From Serripes groenlandicus (lineage: Eukaryota; Mollusca; Bivalvia; Cardiida; Cardiidae), in assembly GCA_031761405.1 (NCBI GenBank), contig JASEVX010000013.1:45388105-45452104 (forward strand): 64,000 nucleotides of DNA. The letters run 5' to 3'. Under the pieces are notes generated by a model. It saw nothing but the letters and a program-made list of their open reading frames with translations, had not been told where the DNA came from and ran no database searches. The position numbers and the translations under genes were made by a program. Below are positions 37,131-48,212 of the stretch, piece after piece. Position 1 is the first letter of the stretch. Each line of letters opens with the position of its first letter.

Positions 37131-37990
37131 TTAGCTCACCTGTGCACAAAGTGGTGAGCTATTGTGATCGATCGCCTTTTGTCCGTCGTCGACAATTTCT
37201 TTAAACAACATCTCATAGACCATTTTATGGATGTTGACTAAACTTGGTAGGAGTGATCCTCTTTCAAACTTGTTCAAAGAAATTAATTCCATGCAAAACT
37301 GGTTGCGAAACTTTGAAAATCTTTTTGTCTGAAACCAAAAAGGCCTAGAGCTTAGATATTTGGTGTGCAGCATTGTCGAGTGGTCCTAGACAAGGATTGT
37401 TCAAATAATGCTCCTGGAGTCAAAATTGGTCCCACCTTGGGGGTCACCTGTTATATAGAGATATATAATGAAAAGACTGAAAATCTTCTTGCCTGAAACC
37501 GAAAGGCCTAGAGCTTAGATATTTGGTGTGTAGTATTGTCTAGTGGTTCGCAACAAAGATTGTTCAAATAATGCCCCTTAAGTCAAGATTGGCATGCCTC
37601 GGGCGCCTGTTTTGCATAGAGGTATATCGGGGAAATATTCTTGTCTTAAACAGAAAGGCTTATATATTTAGTGTGTAGCATTGTCTAGTTGTCCTCTTCC
37701 AAGATTGTTCAAATTATACCCGAGGGATCACCTGATTTACATAGGGAACAACTTAAAAATCTTCTTGTTAATTAAATGCCAACTGGTACATTAACATTTC
37801 CTTGGTGACCTTCTAAGTCATCTTTACCTGACAACATAGGGTGTGGGTTTTCAGTCTGTCAGTGGATCTATACTGGGCCTCTTGGGCATCTTGTATTCGC
37901 TTACCTGACCGCAAAATGAGTTATTGAGGTTGGCATGACAAGTCACATTACATAACTCAGGTGAGCGATCCAGGGCCATCACCCTCTTGT
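37131..37990. repeat. Dispersed repeat of the 'ggtgagttattgtgatc' family, copy 2
   Basis: CTCACCTGTGCACAAAGTGG at left and 'cttacctgaccgcaaaatg...caggtgagcgatcc' at right. Inside are two or three ~150-bp units with GGCCTAGAGCTTAGATATTT. Confidence 0.65.
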
Positions 37991-38343
37991 TTAAAAATGT
38001 TTCTTCAAATATTCTGCTACATATTTGTTGTATGCTGGAGAGGGGGCGGGTCAATTAATATGGCTTGAATCTCAAGAACATTTCCGCAAAATGATGTTGA
38101 AATCAGACCAGCACATTAAGAACAAAAGGAATGTTTTTGTCATTTAACCCCCTTTTGGATGACGTCTGGAGACGTTTTTTTAACAAAGAATGAGACTGAA
38201 TAAGGTTTTTTTACAGAAGATCACTTAAGGAACAATTCTTCCGAAATATTTTAAAATTAGACCAACAGAGGTGAATAATTTTAAAGATTTGTTATTTTTC
38301 CCTGTGAATGAATGTGGCAAGTTACGAATTGAACACATTTTAA

Positions 38344-38563
38344 CCTCCCTATCCCTCATATAGATGCTTTCTGACACCTCTGCAGCAGACGTCCTTTTGA
38401 AAACAGAGACAAAAAAAGAAATTGCTCAAAACGAGCAATTTCTCCTTTTGCCACAATGTTTACCACTTTAAGTCATAGGATTTCCGTTCAATTATAGAGA
38501 TTTTCTATTTTTTGTTTGACAATCAAAGTCGTCTGCTGCAGAATTGTTGTATGACGGAAAGGG
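38344..38563 (+). mobile_element. TTAA MITE, full-length
   Basis: Left terminus changed (CTCCCTATCCCTCATA); TTAA on both sides. Confidence 0.75.
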
Positions 38564-38619
38564 TTAATTAAAGAAGAGCGACATTGCTGTGAAAGGCTGC
38601 AAAGGAACCAGTGATTTAA

Positions 38620-38843
38620 CCCTTTCCCTCATATAGACGCTTTCTGATACCTCTGCAGCAGACGGCTATTTGAAAACATAGTGACAAAAGAAGAAATTGC
38701 ACAAAACGTGCAATTTCTCCTTTTGACACAATGTTTTTTCCACTTTTAGTCGTAGGTTATCCATTCAATTATAGAGATGTTCTACTTTTTTACAAAATAT
38801 GTTCAAAGTCGTTTGCTGCGGAATTGTCGTATGAGGGAAAGGG
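38620..38843 (+). mobile_element. TTAA MITE, full-length
   Basis: 224 bp between TTAA sites, only 56 bp from the preceding copy and in the same orientation. Confidence 0.8.
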
Positions 38844-39310
38844 TTAAAAGTAGATGTTGTTTTAAAGCATTGTTGACGACGACGGACACAGGATGACCCC
38901 AATGGGTCACATTGAGAAATTTCTGCTCAGGTGAGCCAAAAAAAAAATCGACATTAACTGTGTGCGTGTTTCGTTCAGTAATTCATGTAAAATTGGCAAC
39001 TCCCTTTAAATGAAAGTACAATAGTTGAATAGATTTGAAAACATAGTGACAAAAGGAGAAATAGCTCGTTTTGAGCCATTTCTTCTTTTGTCAACATGTT
39101 TTCAAAAAGACGTATGCTGCAGAGACATCAGAAAGCGTCTATACGTGGGAAAGGGTAAAAACATTGTTGAAGACGACGGACACAGATTGATCCCATTGGG
39201 TCACATTGAAGACTTTCGACATTAACTGTGTGCGTGTTTTCTTAAAGTAATTCACGTAAATGACATCGATCGCATGTATGATCGTAGCTCAAGTGTGAGA
39301 TTTCATCCAA

Positions 39311-39735
39311 TAGTTAAACAGTTGATTAAACCAGCAAACAGAAGATGATACTCGGAACATATCCAGAAGGTTAAACAGTGAATTAAACAAACACCAGGAT
39401 GATGATATTTGAAAAATATCCAAAATATTAAACAGTTAATTACACAAACAAAAGTAAGATGATATTCGGAAAATATCCAAAACATAAAACAATTAATTAA
39501 ACAAACAAAAGGAAGATGATATTCGGAAAATATTCAAACAGTTAAACAGTTAATTAAACAAACAAAAGGAAGATGACATTAGGAAAATATCCAAGGTGTT
39601 AACCAGTTAATTAAACAAACGAAAGGATGATCATATTAGAAAAATATCCAAACAGTTAATTAAACAAACGAAAGGATGATCATATTAGGAAAATATCCAA
39701 AAAGTTAAACAGTTAATTAAACAAACAAAAGGAAG
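39311..39735. repeat. ~55-bp tandem array, about eight copies
   Basis: Unit contains AACAGTTAATTAAACAAACA, then AAAGGAAGATGATATT and GGAAAATATCCAAA. Copies vary in length. Confidence 0.85.
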
Positions 39736-40369
39736 TCAAGGGACACACATAGCCACGAATTTATAATTTCTTTCAAATTATAGAATTCATATAGAAAGTC
39801 AAGGGACCCACATAGCCGCGAATTCATAATTTCTTAATTAGATTTTTGGCCTCTGTAGTCGTGACTATAGAATAGGCTATGTGTAGCGGACTCCCAATGC
39901 TGTGTACTGATTCGTTTCAATTTATAATGATTAGATGTTGATAGAGATGTGGTTCAGGTCAAACATTTGCATAATATATAATTATTTCTTCTTAAATTAT
40001 TATTCATTAATATGGTGAATGAAATAGAAACATTTTTATGATATACGTGTCGCGATTATTACGACGAATTAAAAAATAAATCGTGGCATTATTCTTAATT
40101 TGCTGCCGCTCAAATTATCTCAGTATTTACATTAAAACTGATTCATTGATTAAACAAGTTAGACAACTTAGTTTGGAATAGATCGCGTGATTTATCATTC
40201 TTGGCGTGTGTACCCTGCATACAATCGGAACTCCTCGGGTAATTCCGTAATAATTTATCATGTCCGAATGCCCTGCATACAAACAAGTGTCCCAACTGTT
40301 CAGAAATTGCAGTCGATGCAATCTAGGTGATATGGCAACGAAAAGAGAACTGGTGCAGATGTAGAGCGT

Positions 40370-40450
40370 TGGCCTCTCGTATCGAAGGTCCCTGGTTCGA
40401 GTCCCATGATGAGCGGGTCCTGACTTTGGGATTTTTCCACACAATCGGCG
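40370..40450 (+). mobile_element. tRNA-like SINE fragment
   Basis: GTAGAGCGTTGGCCTCTCGT followed by GGTTCGAGTCCC. The right part is lost. Other tRNA-like scraps lie at 43763-43850, 46650-46720, 55620-55690 and 62225-62310; none folds as a complete tRNA by eye. Confidence 0.5.
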
Positions 40451-40568
40451 CGAGTAGGACTACTGGTTAAATCTCCAGGAAGCAGACATCGAGCGTGATT
40501 AACCTAAGCCAAAGGCTTGTTTCGCAATCGATGCAAATATTAAACTTCAAGAAGTAAATTGGTCAGGT

Positions 40569-41978
40569 ATGTCCAATCTAAATATAAATGAAAGCTGGAC
40601 GTTCTTAAATTCTAAGATACAAGAAGTTGTAGAAGAGACAATTCCATTAGTACAAAATGGTAAAAAGAAGAAAAAACTACCATGGATGGATAATTTTTGT
40701 TTAAAATTGGTAGAAGATAAATATAGACAATGGAAGAAGTACTCTCATAAAGGGTCAAGAGACCATTATCAAAAGTACTGTCAAATTAGAAACAGTTACC
40801 ACAGCTGTAAATTATGCAAAGAGACGCTATGAAAGAGGTATTTCTCCGGAAGTTAAAAGTAATCCATACTTATTTTGGAAATGTGTGAAAAGTTAAACCA
40901 CGTGTAGATCTGGTATAAATGACTTGAAAAATGATCAGGGGGAATGGACAACTAGTGATGAAGACAAAGCTAATAAACTCAATAACTTCTGTTCATCAGT
41001 TTTCCAGAAGAACGAAAATGATCGATGTATTACCTGAATTTACACAAAAAGTAACTAGCACGGTATGCGATCTAGTTGTCACTGTTGATAAAGTAAAGGC
41101 ACTTCTGAAAGGCCTCGGTATATCTTAATCAGTTGGTCCAGATGAAATGATGATGCCAAGATATATACTACAATTGAAAGTATTGAAGATTTTGAAAGTA
41201 TACAGAATGATATATTGAAACTGTGTGAATGGACAAGCATATGGCCAATGTACTTTAACGTTGCAAAGTGTAAAGTGATGCATATCGGAAAAGACAACCC
41301 ATGTTTTAAATACAAAATGACTGAAAAAGATGTATCCACTAATTCTGTTCAAAGTGCCACTGAAGAAAAAGATCTGGGAATTTATGTTCAGGACGACTTA
41401 AAATTCAACAAACATATAAGTACCACTACAAACCGAGCAAACCGAATTGCAGGGATTGTGAAAAGGTAATTTTCCTTTCTGAACAAAGAAACTCTGCTTA
41501 TACTTTATAAAACTATCGTCAGGCCAATCTTAGATTATGGAAATACAATTTTGATCCTGCACTTCAAGAAAGACATTAGAATGCTTGAGAATGCTCAAAG
41601 ACGCATTACGAAACTACTCCCTGAATTGTACACAATGTCGTATGAGGAAAGATTGGAAGAACTCAAATTAACAACCCTACACTATAGAAGAAAACAAATG
41701 GACATGATTCAAACTTTCAAAATAATGAACAATACTGACAGTCTACCTTTAAATGAACTCCTTAAACTCTCTGAGACTGCTACTAGAGGACATACTAAGA
41801 AACTGAAGAAACCAAGATGTGTAAAATATTTAAGAAGTTATTCCTTTTGTGCCAGAGTAATAGAACCATAGAATAGTTTACCAAAGAGTATAATTGACTC
41901 TAAAACAGTGCTAAGTTTTAAAACTAGATATGACTTGCATTATAGACAAGTTCAATTTGACACAAGTGATACATACTA
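40569..41978 (+). pseudogene. Defective LINE (non-LTR retrotransposon) ORF2 with the catalytic palm deleted
   Basis: Frames in order: the segment after the endonuclease (WMDNFCLKLVEDKYRQWKKY), KVKALLKGLGIS.SVGPDEM at the start of the reverse-transcriptase domain, then a jump to NVAKCKVMHIGK, EEKDLGIYVQDDLKFNKHI, YKTIVRPILDYGN, LENAQRRITKLLPEL and WNSLPK-like end. The palm with the active-site aspartates is missing. At least two in-frame stops and several frame changes are present (TAA near 41109 and at 41467). It is jockey/CR1-like and inactive. Confidence 0.8.
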
Positions 41979-42211
41979 AACACAGCGATTGTGTTAGTGT
42001 TTAAATTTCTTTGAACTAATACACCGGAAGCAAAATAACAGAAAGCTAACGAAGATTGATGTAGAAGACGAGTCTACAGGGATTCTACCACAACCAGTAC
42101 CAGTACCAGATGTAAAATAAATACACTCAACTAAAAGAAAACATTAAATGAACATTCCAAAAGCCTTCTCATTAACTGCTGGTCTGGATTTAAAAATGCG
42201 TCATGCTATAC

Positions 42212-42624
42212 TCACACGAAAAAGAAAGTGTGCACTTTTAAATTGGGCATAACTTTTTTGTTACAAAGTTTAGATATACGGATTTATCATCATGAGTGAA
42301 GAAAATAACCCTTCACACATTGCACCCATTTACCCACAGGAGGAGGCCACAACAGATACTGATAAATTGTCACGTAACTTGACAAATATCCGAAGACAAA
42401 AAAGCAGTTACGAAACATTACAAATATGCAACTTTTACTTTTCACCCCTACGTTATTCACACGTAAAACAATGTTCTGATAATTATCAAATTTCAATTAA
42501 AAGTAAAACATCGTATAGCCAATACAGTTTTGCACATTTTAATACCAAATTTGCTTATATTTTGCTTCTATAAGTATAAAAAAAAAATCCCTCTAACCAA
42601 GTGCACACTTTCTTTTTCGTGTGA
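42212..42624. mobile_element. 413-bp element with about 25-bp inverted termini
   Basis: TCACACGAAAAAGAAAGTGT...ACACTTTCTTTTTCGTGTGA. The arms continue through GCACTT / AAGTGC. The target duplication is not clear (ATAC / ATAT). Confidence 0.65.
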
Positions 42625-42729
42625 ATATATTATGTTACTCCGTGGTGATCCCCTACCCAAACAGCTGATAGCAAATTGATCGCAGAAAATACGTGACTTC
42701 TAGGGGTTGTGACCGGTCAACTCGATATT

Positions 42730-43008
42730 GTCCGTTTAAATTGAACTGTCACATTATGAGTACATAACAATTGTTTAAATTGAATTGTCACATGATGAGT
42801 ACATAACAATTGTTTAAATTGAACTGTCACATGATGAGTACATAGCAATTGTTTAAATTGAACTGTCACATGATGGGTACATAACAATTGTTAAAATTGA
42901 ACTGTCACATGATGAGTACATAACAATTGTTTAAATTGAACTGTCACATGATGAGTACATAACAATTGTTTAAATTGAACTGTCACATGATGGGTACATA
43001 ACAATTGT
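42730..43008. repeat. 39-bp tandem array, seven copies
   Basis: Unit built on GTTTAAATTGAACTGTCACA and TGATGAGTACATAACAATT, with one or two changes per copy. Confidence 0.9.
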
Positions 43009-43493
43009 GAAAGCAATGTACATGGAAATAAATAAACTAGAATGGAGTGCTCCCCGGAGCACGTGTGTCACCTGCCGGGGCCTTGTCAGAAAATTTTAAT
43101 TTTTGACAGAAAAGGGGCAATAACTCTGATATAAAAAATATTTGGACTATCCCCCTTTTGTGAACCAATCACACACATCGATATAAACAATTGTCAGAAG
43201 TTTCAATGTAATCCTTTGAGTAGAAAAAAAAATTTTCGAAAACGTGACGAAAAAGTGTGGCGAAAAAAAAGTGTGACGGACGGACAGACAGACGCTTGAC
43301 AAAAAAAAGTAATCCCTAAGTGCCTACCATGCTACGCAGGTGACACAAAAACTGACCCTGTTATCCATTAATCATGTGTCGCAGGGTCAACTTTTCCCCG
43401 TTCCCAAAACAGACGGATCTTTTATATTTCCGAAGCAGACGACCTTTAATAGCACAGTTTCACAGGGAGATCACTGATCAGGGGTCTTTAACA

Positions 43494-43746
43494 CGCACCC
43501 CACATACAACCAATCTGCAGCAGACAACTTTGAAAAACATTCTTTTAAAAGTCCCATCAAATGAAAGTACAATAATTCAATGGAGTTGAAAACATGGTGA
43601 CAAAAGGAGAAATTGCTGGTTTTGAGCTGGGACTACTAATACGTATAAGTAGTCCCAGTTTTGAGCAATTTTCTTCTTTTGTCGCCATGTTTTCAAATAG
43701 CCGTCTGCTGCAGAGGCATCGGAAACCGTCTATATGAGGGAAAGAG
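43494..43746 (-). mobile_element. TTAA MITE with a foreign palindrome in its hairpin loop
   Basis: A reverse copy with a decayed left end (ACCCCACATACAACC). The hairpin loop is interrupted by a perfect palindrome around TGGGACTACT...AGTAGTCCCA. GGTTTTGAGC stands to its left and GTTTTGAGC to its right. Confidence 0.7.
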
Positions 43747-44028
43747 TAAAAGAAGACGAGTCGTGCCGCTATAAGCTCAGTTGGTAACGTCGAGATCTAT
43801 CACTGCATGATGGGTCGTGAGTTTTAACCATGGCTCGGTCATTCATTCTTTCTAATGATTTACACAAGTCTATTGATATAGCTTATGTTGGGATGCAGCC
43901 AGCTAGGAAGAATTTTTGTTAAATGTATTTTATAAGCCTACTCATGAGTTGTATAACATACAATCATAAATTGTCATGATATAAATCAGGCTTAAAATTC
44001 GTAAAGAAAAATCAGTCTATGCTGAGAT

Positions 44029-44420
44029 TATACGTGTGAAAGCTCGAGCGAAGCACGCCTATAGGTTACACGTACGAAAACATCATACAGTACGAGATCA
44101 AAACAACGAGAATTCAGTACAATCTTACTGTTTTTCACATATCGAATCTCAACCCCATAGCACTTTTTTTCGGCCATTTTGCTTCCGGTCTTACTGGACG
44201 GACAAATTACCGTAACCTATTAATACGTGTGAAAGCTCGAGCCGAAGGCTCGAGCGAAGCACGCCTATAGGTTACCCGTACGAACACGTCATACGAGATC
44301 AAAACAACGAGAATTCAGTACAATCTTACTGTTTTTCACATATCAAATCTCAACCCCATAGCACTTTTTTTCGGCCATTTTGCTTCCGGTCTTACTGGAC
44401 GGACAAATTACCGTAACCTA
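44029..44420. repeat. Direct duplication of about 195 bp
   Basis: Two copies run from ACGTGTGAAAGCTCGAGCGA to ACCGTAACCTATTAAT. Each unit has CCTATAGGTTAC near its start and GTAACCTATTAAT at its end, so it is partly inverted within itself. Confidence 0.85.
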
Positions 44421-44604
44421 TTAATTTCGTAACCGGTAAAACCTGCATTCAAGATATTCGTATGTTTTGACAAATCAAAAAATACTTAGAACTAGAGAAA
44501 AAAATTAAATTAAATTCCTTCTCGATAAAGGAAAGAAAACAAGGAATCTGACACGTGATAATTTGCGTGTAATTGTACTCGTTTTCTATTTTTAAAATGA
44601 TATT

Positions 44605-44973
44605 TTCTCAACCGGAAGTAAACACATCCAAATGTGACGTCATTGCAACGAAAGTAACGTCATTGTAAGGCAAGTAATAAATAGTTAACAAAAGGAAAAC
44701 GACAGGAATGGTAGGAAAAGATAGTTTGACTCGTCACAAATGGATTTCATTCACTGCAGGGACTTTATGAAGGGTTAGTCGACTATTCTTTTGTACCTGT
44801 CATAGTTATTTCATGGATTGTATATCTTGGCAATATAGAAAAGCAATACACACTTGAAAATGATTGTAAATATTTCAACGGAAGTTATCGTTCGTTACAC
44901 TGGCCTCGGATATTATTTAAACTGAAAAAGGACGAACAATTCTGTTTCTGTATCGACATAGCTTCATTTCAAG
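44605..44973 (+). promoter_or_regulatory. Candidate upstream promoter and first exon (ETS site plus CREs)
   Basis: ACCGGAAGT (44611-44619) is an ETS-like site. TGACGTCA follows at 44635-44642, and a TAACGTCA variant about 20 bp later. A possible exon ends at TTTCAAG|GTAGG (donor at 44973-44974). It could be a distal first exon for the MGNC gene, splicing to 48195, or a separate non-coding transcript. Not supported by anything beyond motifs. Confidence 0.3.
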
Positions 44974-45059
44974 GTAGGATATTTATTATATCAATAATTT
45001 GCTTAAAAATATAACTTCATTTCTAAATTATGTGTTAGTATCTCGTTTCTGTTGAGAAC

Positions 45060-45200
45060 CGTTCCACTATGCTTTCGTCAAATCGCGTGACGTCACATCG
45101 TGTGTATTGTTTTTTGTCTGTATATGTTCCACGATGCTTACGTCACATCGCGTCACGTCACATAGTGTGTATTGTTTTTGTCTGTATCTGTCATTTGAAG
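45060..45200. repeat. ~65-bp direct duplication carrying CRE-like sites
   Basis: Both units hold CGCGT(G/C)ACGTCACAT and 'gtgtattgtttttgtctgta'. TGACGTCA is exact in the first. Confidence 0.7.
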
Positions 45201-45488
45201 CCGTCTTGTCAAATGTTGACCCCACTGAAGAAAATAGCTAAACTATCATATCTTCGACTGTCTAGTTGTATTTACTTTAAGACGTTTATTAATATATTGA
45301 AGTAAATCTAGTAAACAAACAAAACTTCAGTCAATTTCAAATTTAATACTTGCCTTCAATATACTTTTTTACATTGTACAGTTTAACAGTTTATGTCTAT
45401 GACCTAGCATTTGTCAAATCATGAAAGTTTGACCAGAATCAGTTCACCCTGGTTTTGGGGTATACATAGTAAATGTCTTAAGCCATAT

Positions 45489-45744
45489 CGTGGGCTTGGC
45501 GTGAAACGGTTGTAACTTAAATTGGTATTTTTTTACCAAGGTTAATCACCTCGCCATAAAGTCTTTATAAGCGTTAAATGATTTTACTTGGTAAACAATG
45601 GAAATTTAGGTGCCATTGCTCGTTCTGAGCAATGGCACCTAATGGCACCTAAATTTGCATTGTTTACAAAGGGGTCAAAATTGCCCCTAAACCAGGGTTT
45701 TCAAAATAGGTTTTTAGTTACAACCGTTTCACGCCAAGCCCTCG
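45489..45744. mobile_element. GGCTTGGCGTGAAACGG MITE, copy 1, 4-bp target duplication
   Basis: Inverted ends with GGGCTTGGCGTGAAACGGTT, flanked by ATAT. The central palindrome reads AGGTGCCATTGCTCGTTCTG then GAGCAATGGCACCT. Confidence 0.7.
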
Positions 45745-45788
45745 ATATATCCTCCAACAAGAAAGAGAGGGAAACACTTTCATGCCTC

Positions 45789-46195
45789 CAAATGAGTCCA
45801 TTGTTTTAAAGAAATTATGTCATATGTGGACTATCAGTAAAACACATAACTTTTCATTCAACAGGCTGAATTTCTAGTAGTTTCACCTTTTTTTATCCAA
45901 AATTTGTTTATTGATCAAACTCAAATGAGTCCATTGTTTTAAAGGAATGATGTCATATGTGGGCTATCAATAAAACACATTATTTTTCTTTCAACAGGCT
46001 GCATTTCTAGTAGATCTAGATTTATCTTTTTTTTAACCAAAATATGTTTATTGATCAAACTCAAATGAGTCATGATTGTTTTAAAGAAATGATGTCATAT
46101 GTGGGCTATCAATAAAACACATTACTTTTCTTTCAACAGGCTGAATTTCATTTTTTTTTTATCCAAAATTTGTTTATTGATCAGATTGGACAAAC
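45789..46195. repeat. ~135-bp tandem array, three copies
   Basis: Units begin CAAATGAGTCCATTGTTTTA at 45789 and 45924, and a variant at about 46063. Each includes TTCAACAGGCTG and TTTGTTTATTGATCA. Confidence 0.85.
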
Positions 46196-48054
46196 TTGTT
46201 ACTAAGAATTTCAACATTATTTCCACTAGGTTATTTCAAATACTCTGCATGTATGTATTCAAACCACATTCACAAAAGATTCAACATCTATTGACAGCAT
46301 TATTTTCATACTTGGGAGCACAACAACCAATGATGTCATAGAACTGTTTTTCTACAGAAAAGGCTATATTATAAATCATAATTAATGTCCATTATAAGTC
46401 ACCCAGTGACCTCACATAAGTGTTCTGTCTTCTGATATAACTGAAATACCACCGAAATGTATATCTTTTCTGTTTTCTATGTAATTTATTGTGAAATCCA
46501 TATTTCTGTGTGAAATTGTATAATCTATACAATAGAAATGGTAAAACTTAAACTAGTATACATTCATTGTAACAAAAAAAATCTTATACTTTACTGGTAA
46601 TAAAATTACACATATTTTCATGAACTGCTGCTCAAAGTAAAAACCTATACTGTAGTTTAATGGTAGAACACCTGGTCTAACAAGAGTTCTGAGTTCAAAT
46701 CTCAGCAAGTACATGATTTGAAAGAAGCAACTAAACTTAACAATTTATACATGAAACAATTATGTTGTGGGGAGTAGTCTTACTTATAAACACTTATTAC
46801 ATTTTTATCCAGGCTTCTAGTGAAAATAGTTCACTCCCTGTACCCTTTTCAAAAGCTTTTATAATTGAGCAATAACAATTAAAAAAAGGAATGGTTATCA
46901 ACATTGATAACTCTGAGAATCTGTACATGTTCAAGGTTTGATCCAGCTTTGATAACCGTTCTAATATCAAAGTTTTAATGAAATGTATACATCATATTTT
47001 TATTTTAGAGCAATTTTAACATGATCCATTTCTCTGTTTGTACTTTTTATAATTTCTTTATTTGCTATAAACATACTGTTTATTGTTTTATGCAAGCAAT
47101 AACATATATATTGAATATATTGATCAGATCTTTCATTATCCATTTTTTTCAAACAACATATTTCAGATACATGTATATATATATATAATCAGTTGTTGAC
47201 ACTAAGTCTGGTACTTATTAACAAATAATCTGATGCTGTTTCAGGTTTTACAAATTAAAAACCAGAAAAGGAGATAGGGGTTCAAAGTGAAAATGTTGTT
47301 GAATAGGAACATATTGTTCATTTTGGATATGTTCATTTTGGATCGATTACACCATTCAGATTAGTCACAGAAATCAAGTAATTTACATCAGACAAGGGGC
47401 TAAACTTTACCCTTTCCAACATACGTCGTTATAAATGGGACTTTTGAAATTATTTGTAAAAATTACAGTTTTCTCAGTCTGTATGCATAGTGTTCTCATC
47501 TTAAATTGTCTCAAGATTATACATTCAGCCAGATCATGCAAAGTTAGCCATCTGCCTTGGAAGATTGTTGTGTGGGGTAGTTTAGTATTCTAGAAAGCCA
47601 GGGGAAAATGTTAGGTGAACTGAAGTACCATTGAAAGTTATGTTAAGCGCAAGTCATTCAATCAACCATGGTAAGAGTCAGTTTCCAATTATATGTATTA
47701 CTAGTTTACAAATAACTGGCATTTGTAAAAATAAATCAGAACATTCTTCAATGCCTTAATCTAGTGTTGTTTTCCATCAACATCCTTGGAAATCTTACAG
47801 TCTGTTACAATCCTGACCTAATAAAAAATAAAACAGATATATATGTACAAATTAAACTTAAATGCATGCTAAGTTTCGGTTTTTTCAAATTCTGTTTTTG
47901 TAACTTTCTACAATTTGCCTATTAATTTGTTTCTTGTTGGGGTACAGACAGTGCTTAATTAATTTGTTCTTGCTTTCACACGACCTAGGCTTTGCCTATT
48001 AACATATTAATGAACATGTTCGATATATGTCGGAAACTACCTTAATTAGACTAC
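46196..48054. other. Intergenic, upstream of MGNC gene
   Basis: AT-rich, with a tRNA-like scrap at 46650-46720 and few repeats. Nothing else seen. Confidence 0.4.
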
Positions 48055-48194
48055 GAAATGACGTTTATAGATGACGTAATTATTACGTTATGATGACATG
48101 TTACGTCGTAACTAAGACATGTCTTCACAACGCTATCATCGAAACGTTTCACCACACTGCTTAAGAAAGGTAAATTAATTTTCATATCATTCAG
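48055..48194 (+). promoter_or_regulatory. CRE half-site cluster just upstream of the MGNC gene; candidate promoter or 5'UTR acceptor
   Basis: Within about 50 bp there are TGACGT (48059-48064), TGACGTAA (48072-48079), TTACGTTA (48083-48090) and TTACGTCG (from 48101). This is 110-150 bp before the start codon. TCATTCAG at 48187-48194 could alternatively be a 3' splice site for an upstream 5'UTR exon. Confidence 0.4.
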
Positions 48195-48212
48195 TCGAAA
48201 TGCATTGTTAAA

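Noticed and set aside
42292..42573. A 93-aa frame inside the 413-bp inverted-repeat element
   Set aside because: No recognisable motif, low-complexity content, and the element is too short to be autonomous.
46650..46720. Possible tRNA gene (TAGTTTAATGGTAGAACA...GAGTTCAAATCTC)
   Set aside because: A and B boxes are visible, but I could not pair a full acceptor stem, and tRNA-derived SINEs are common here.
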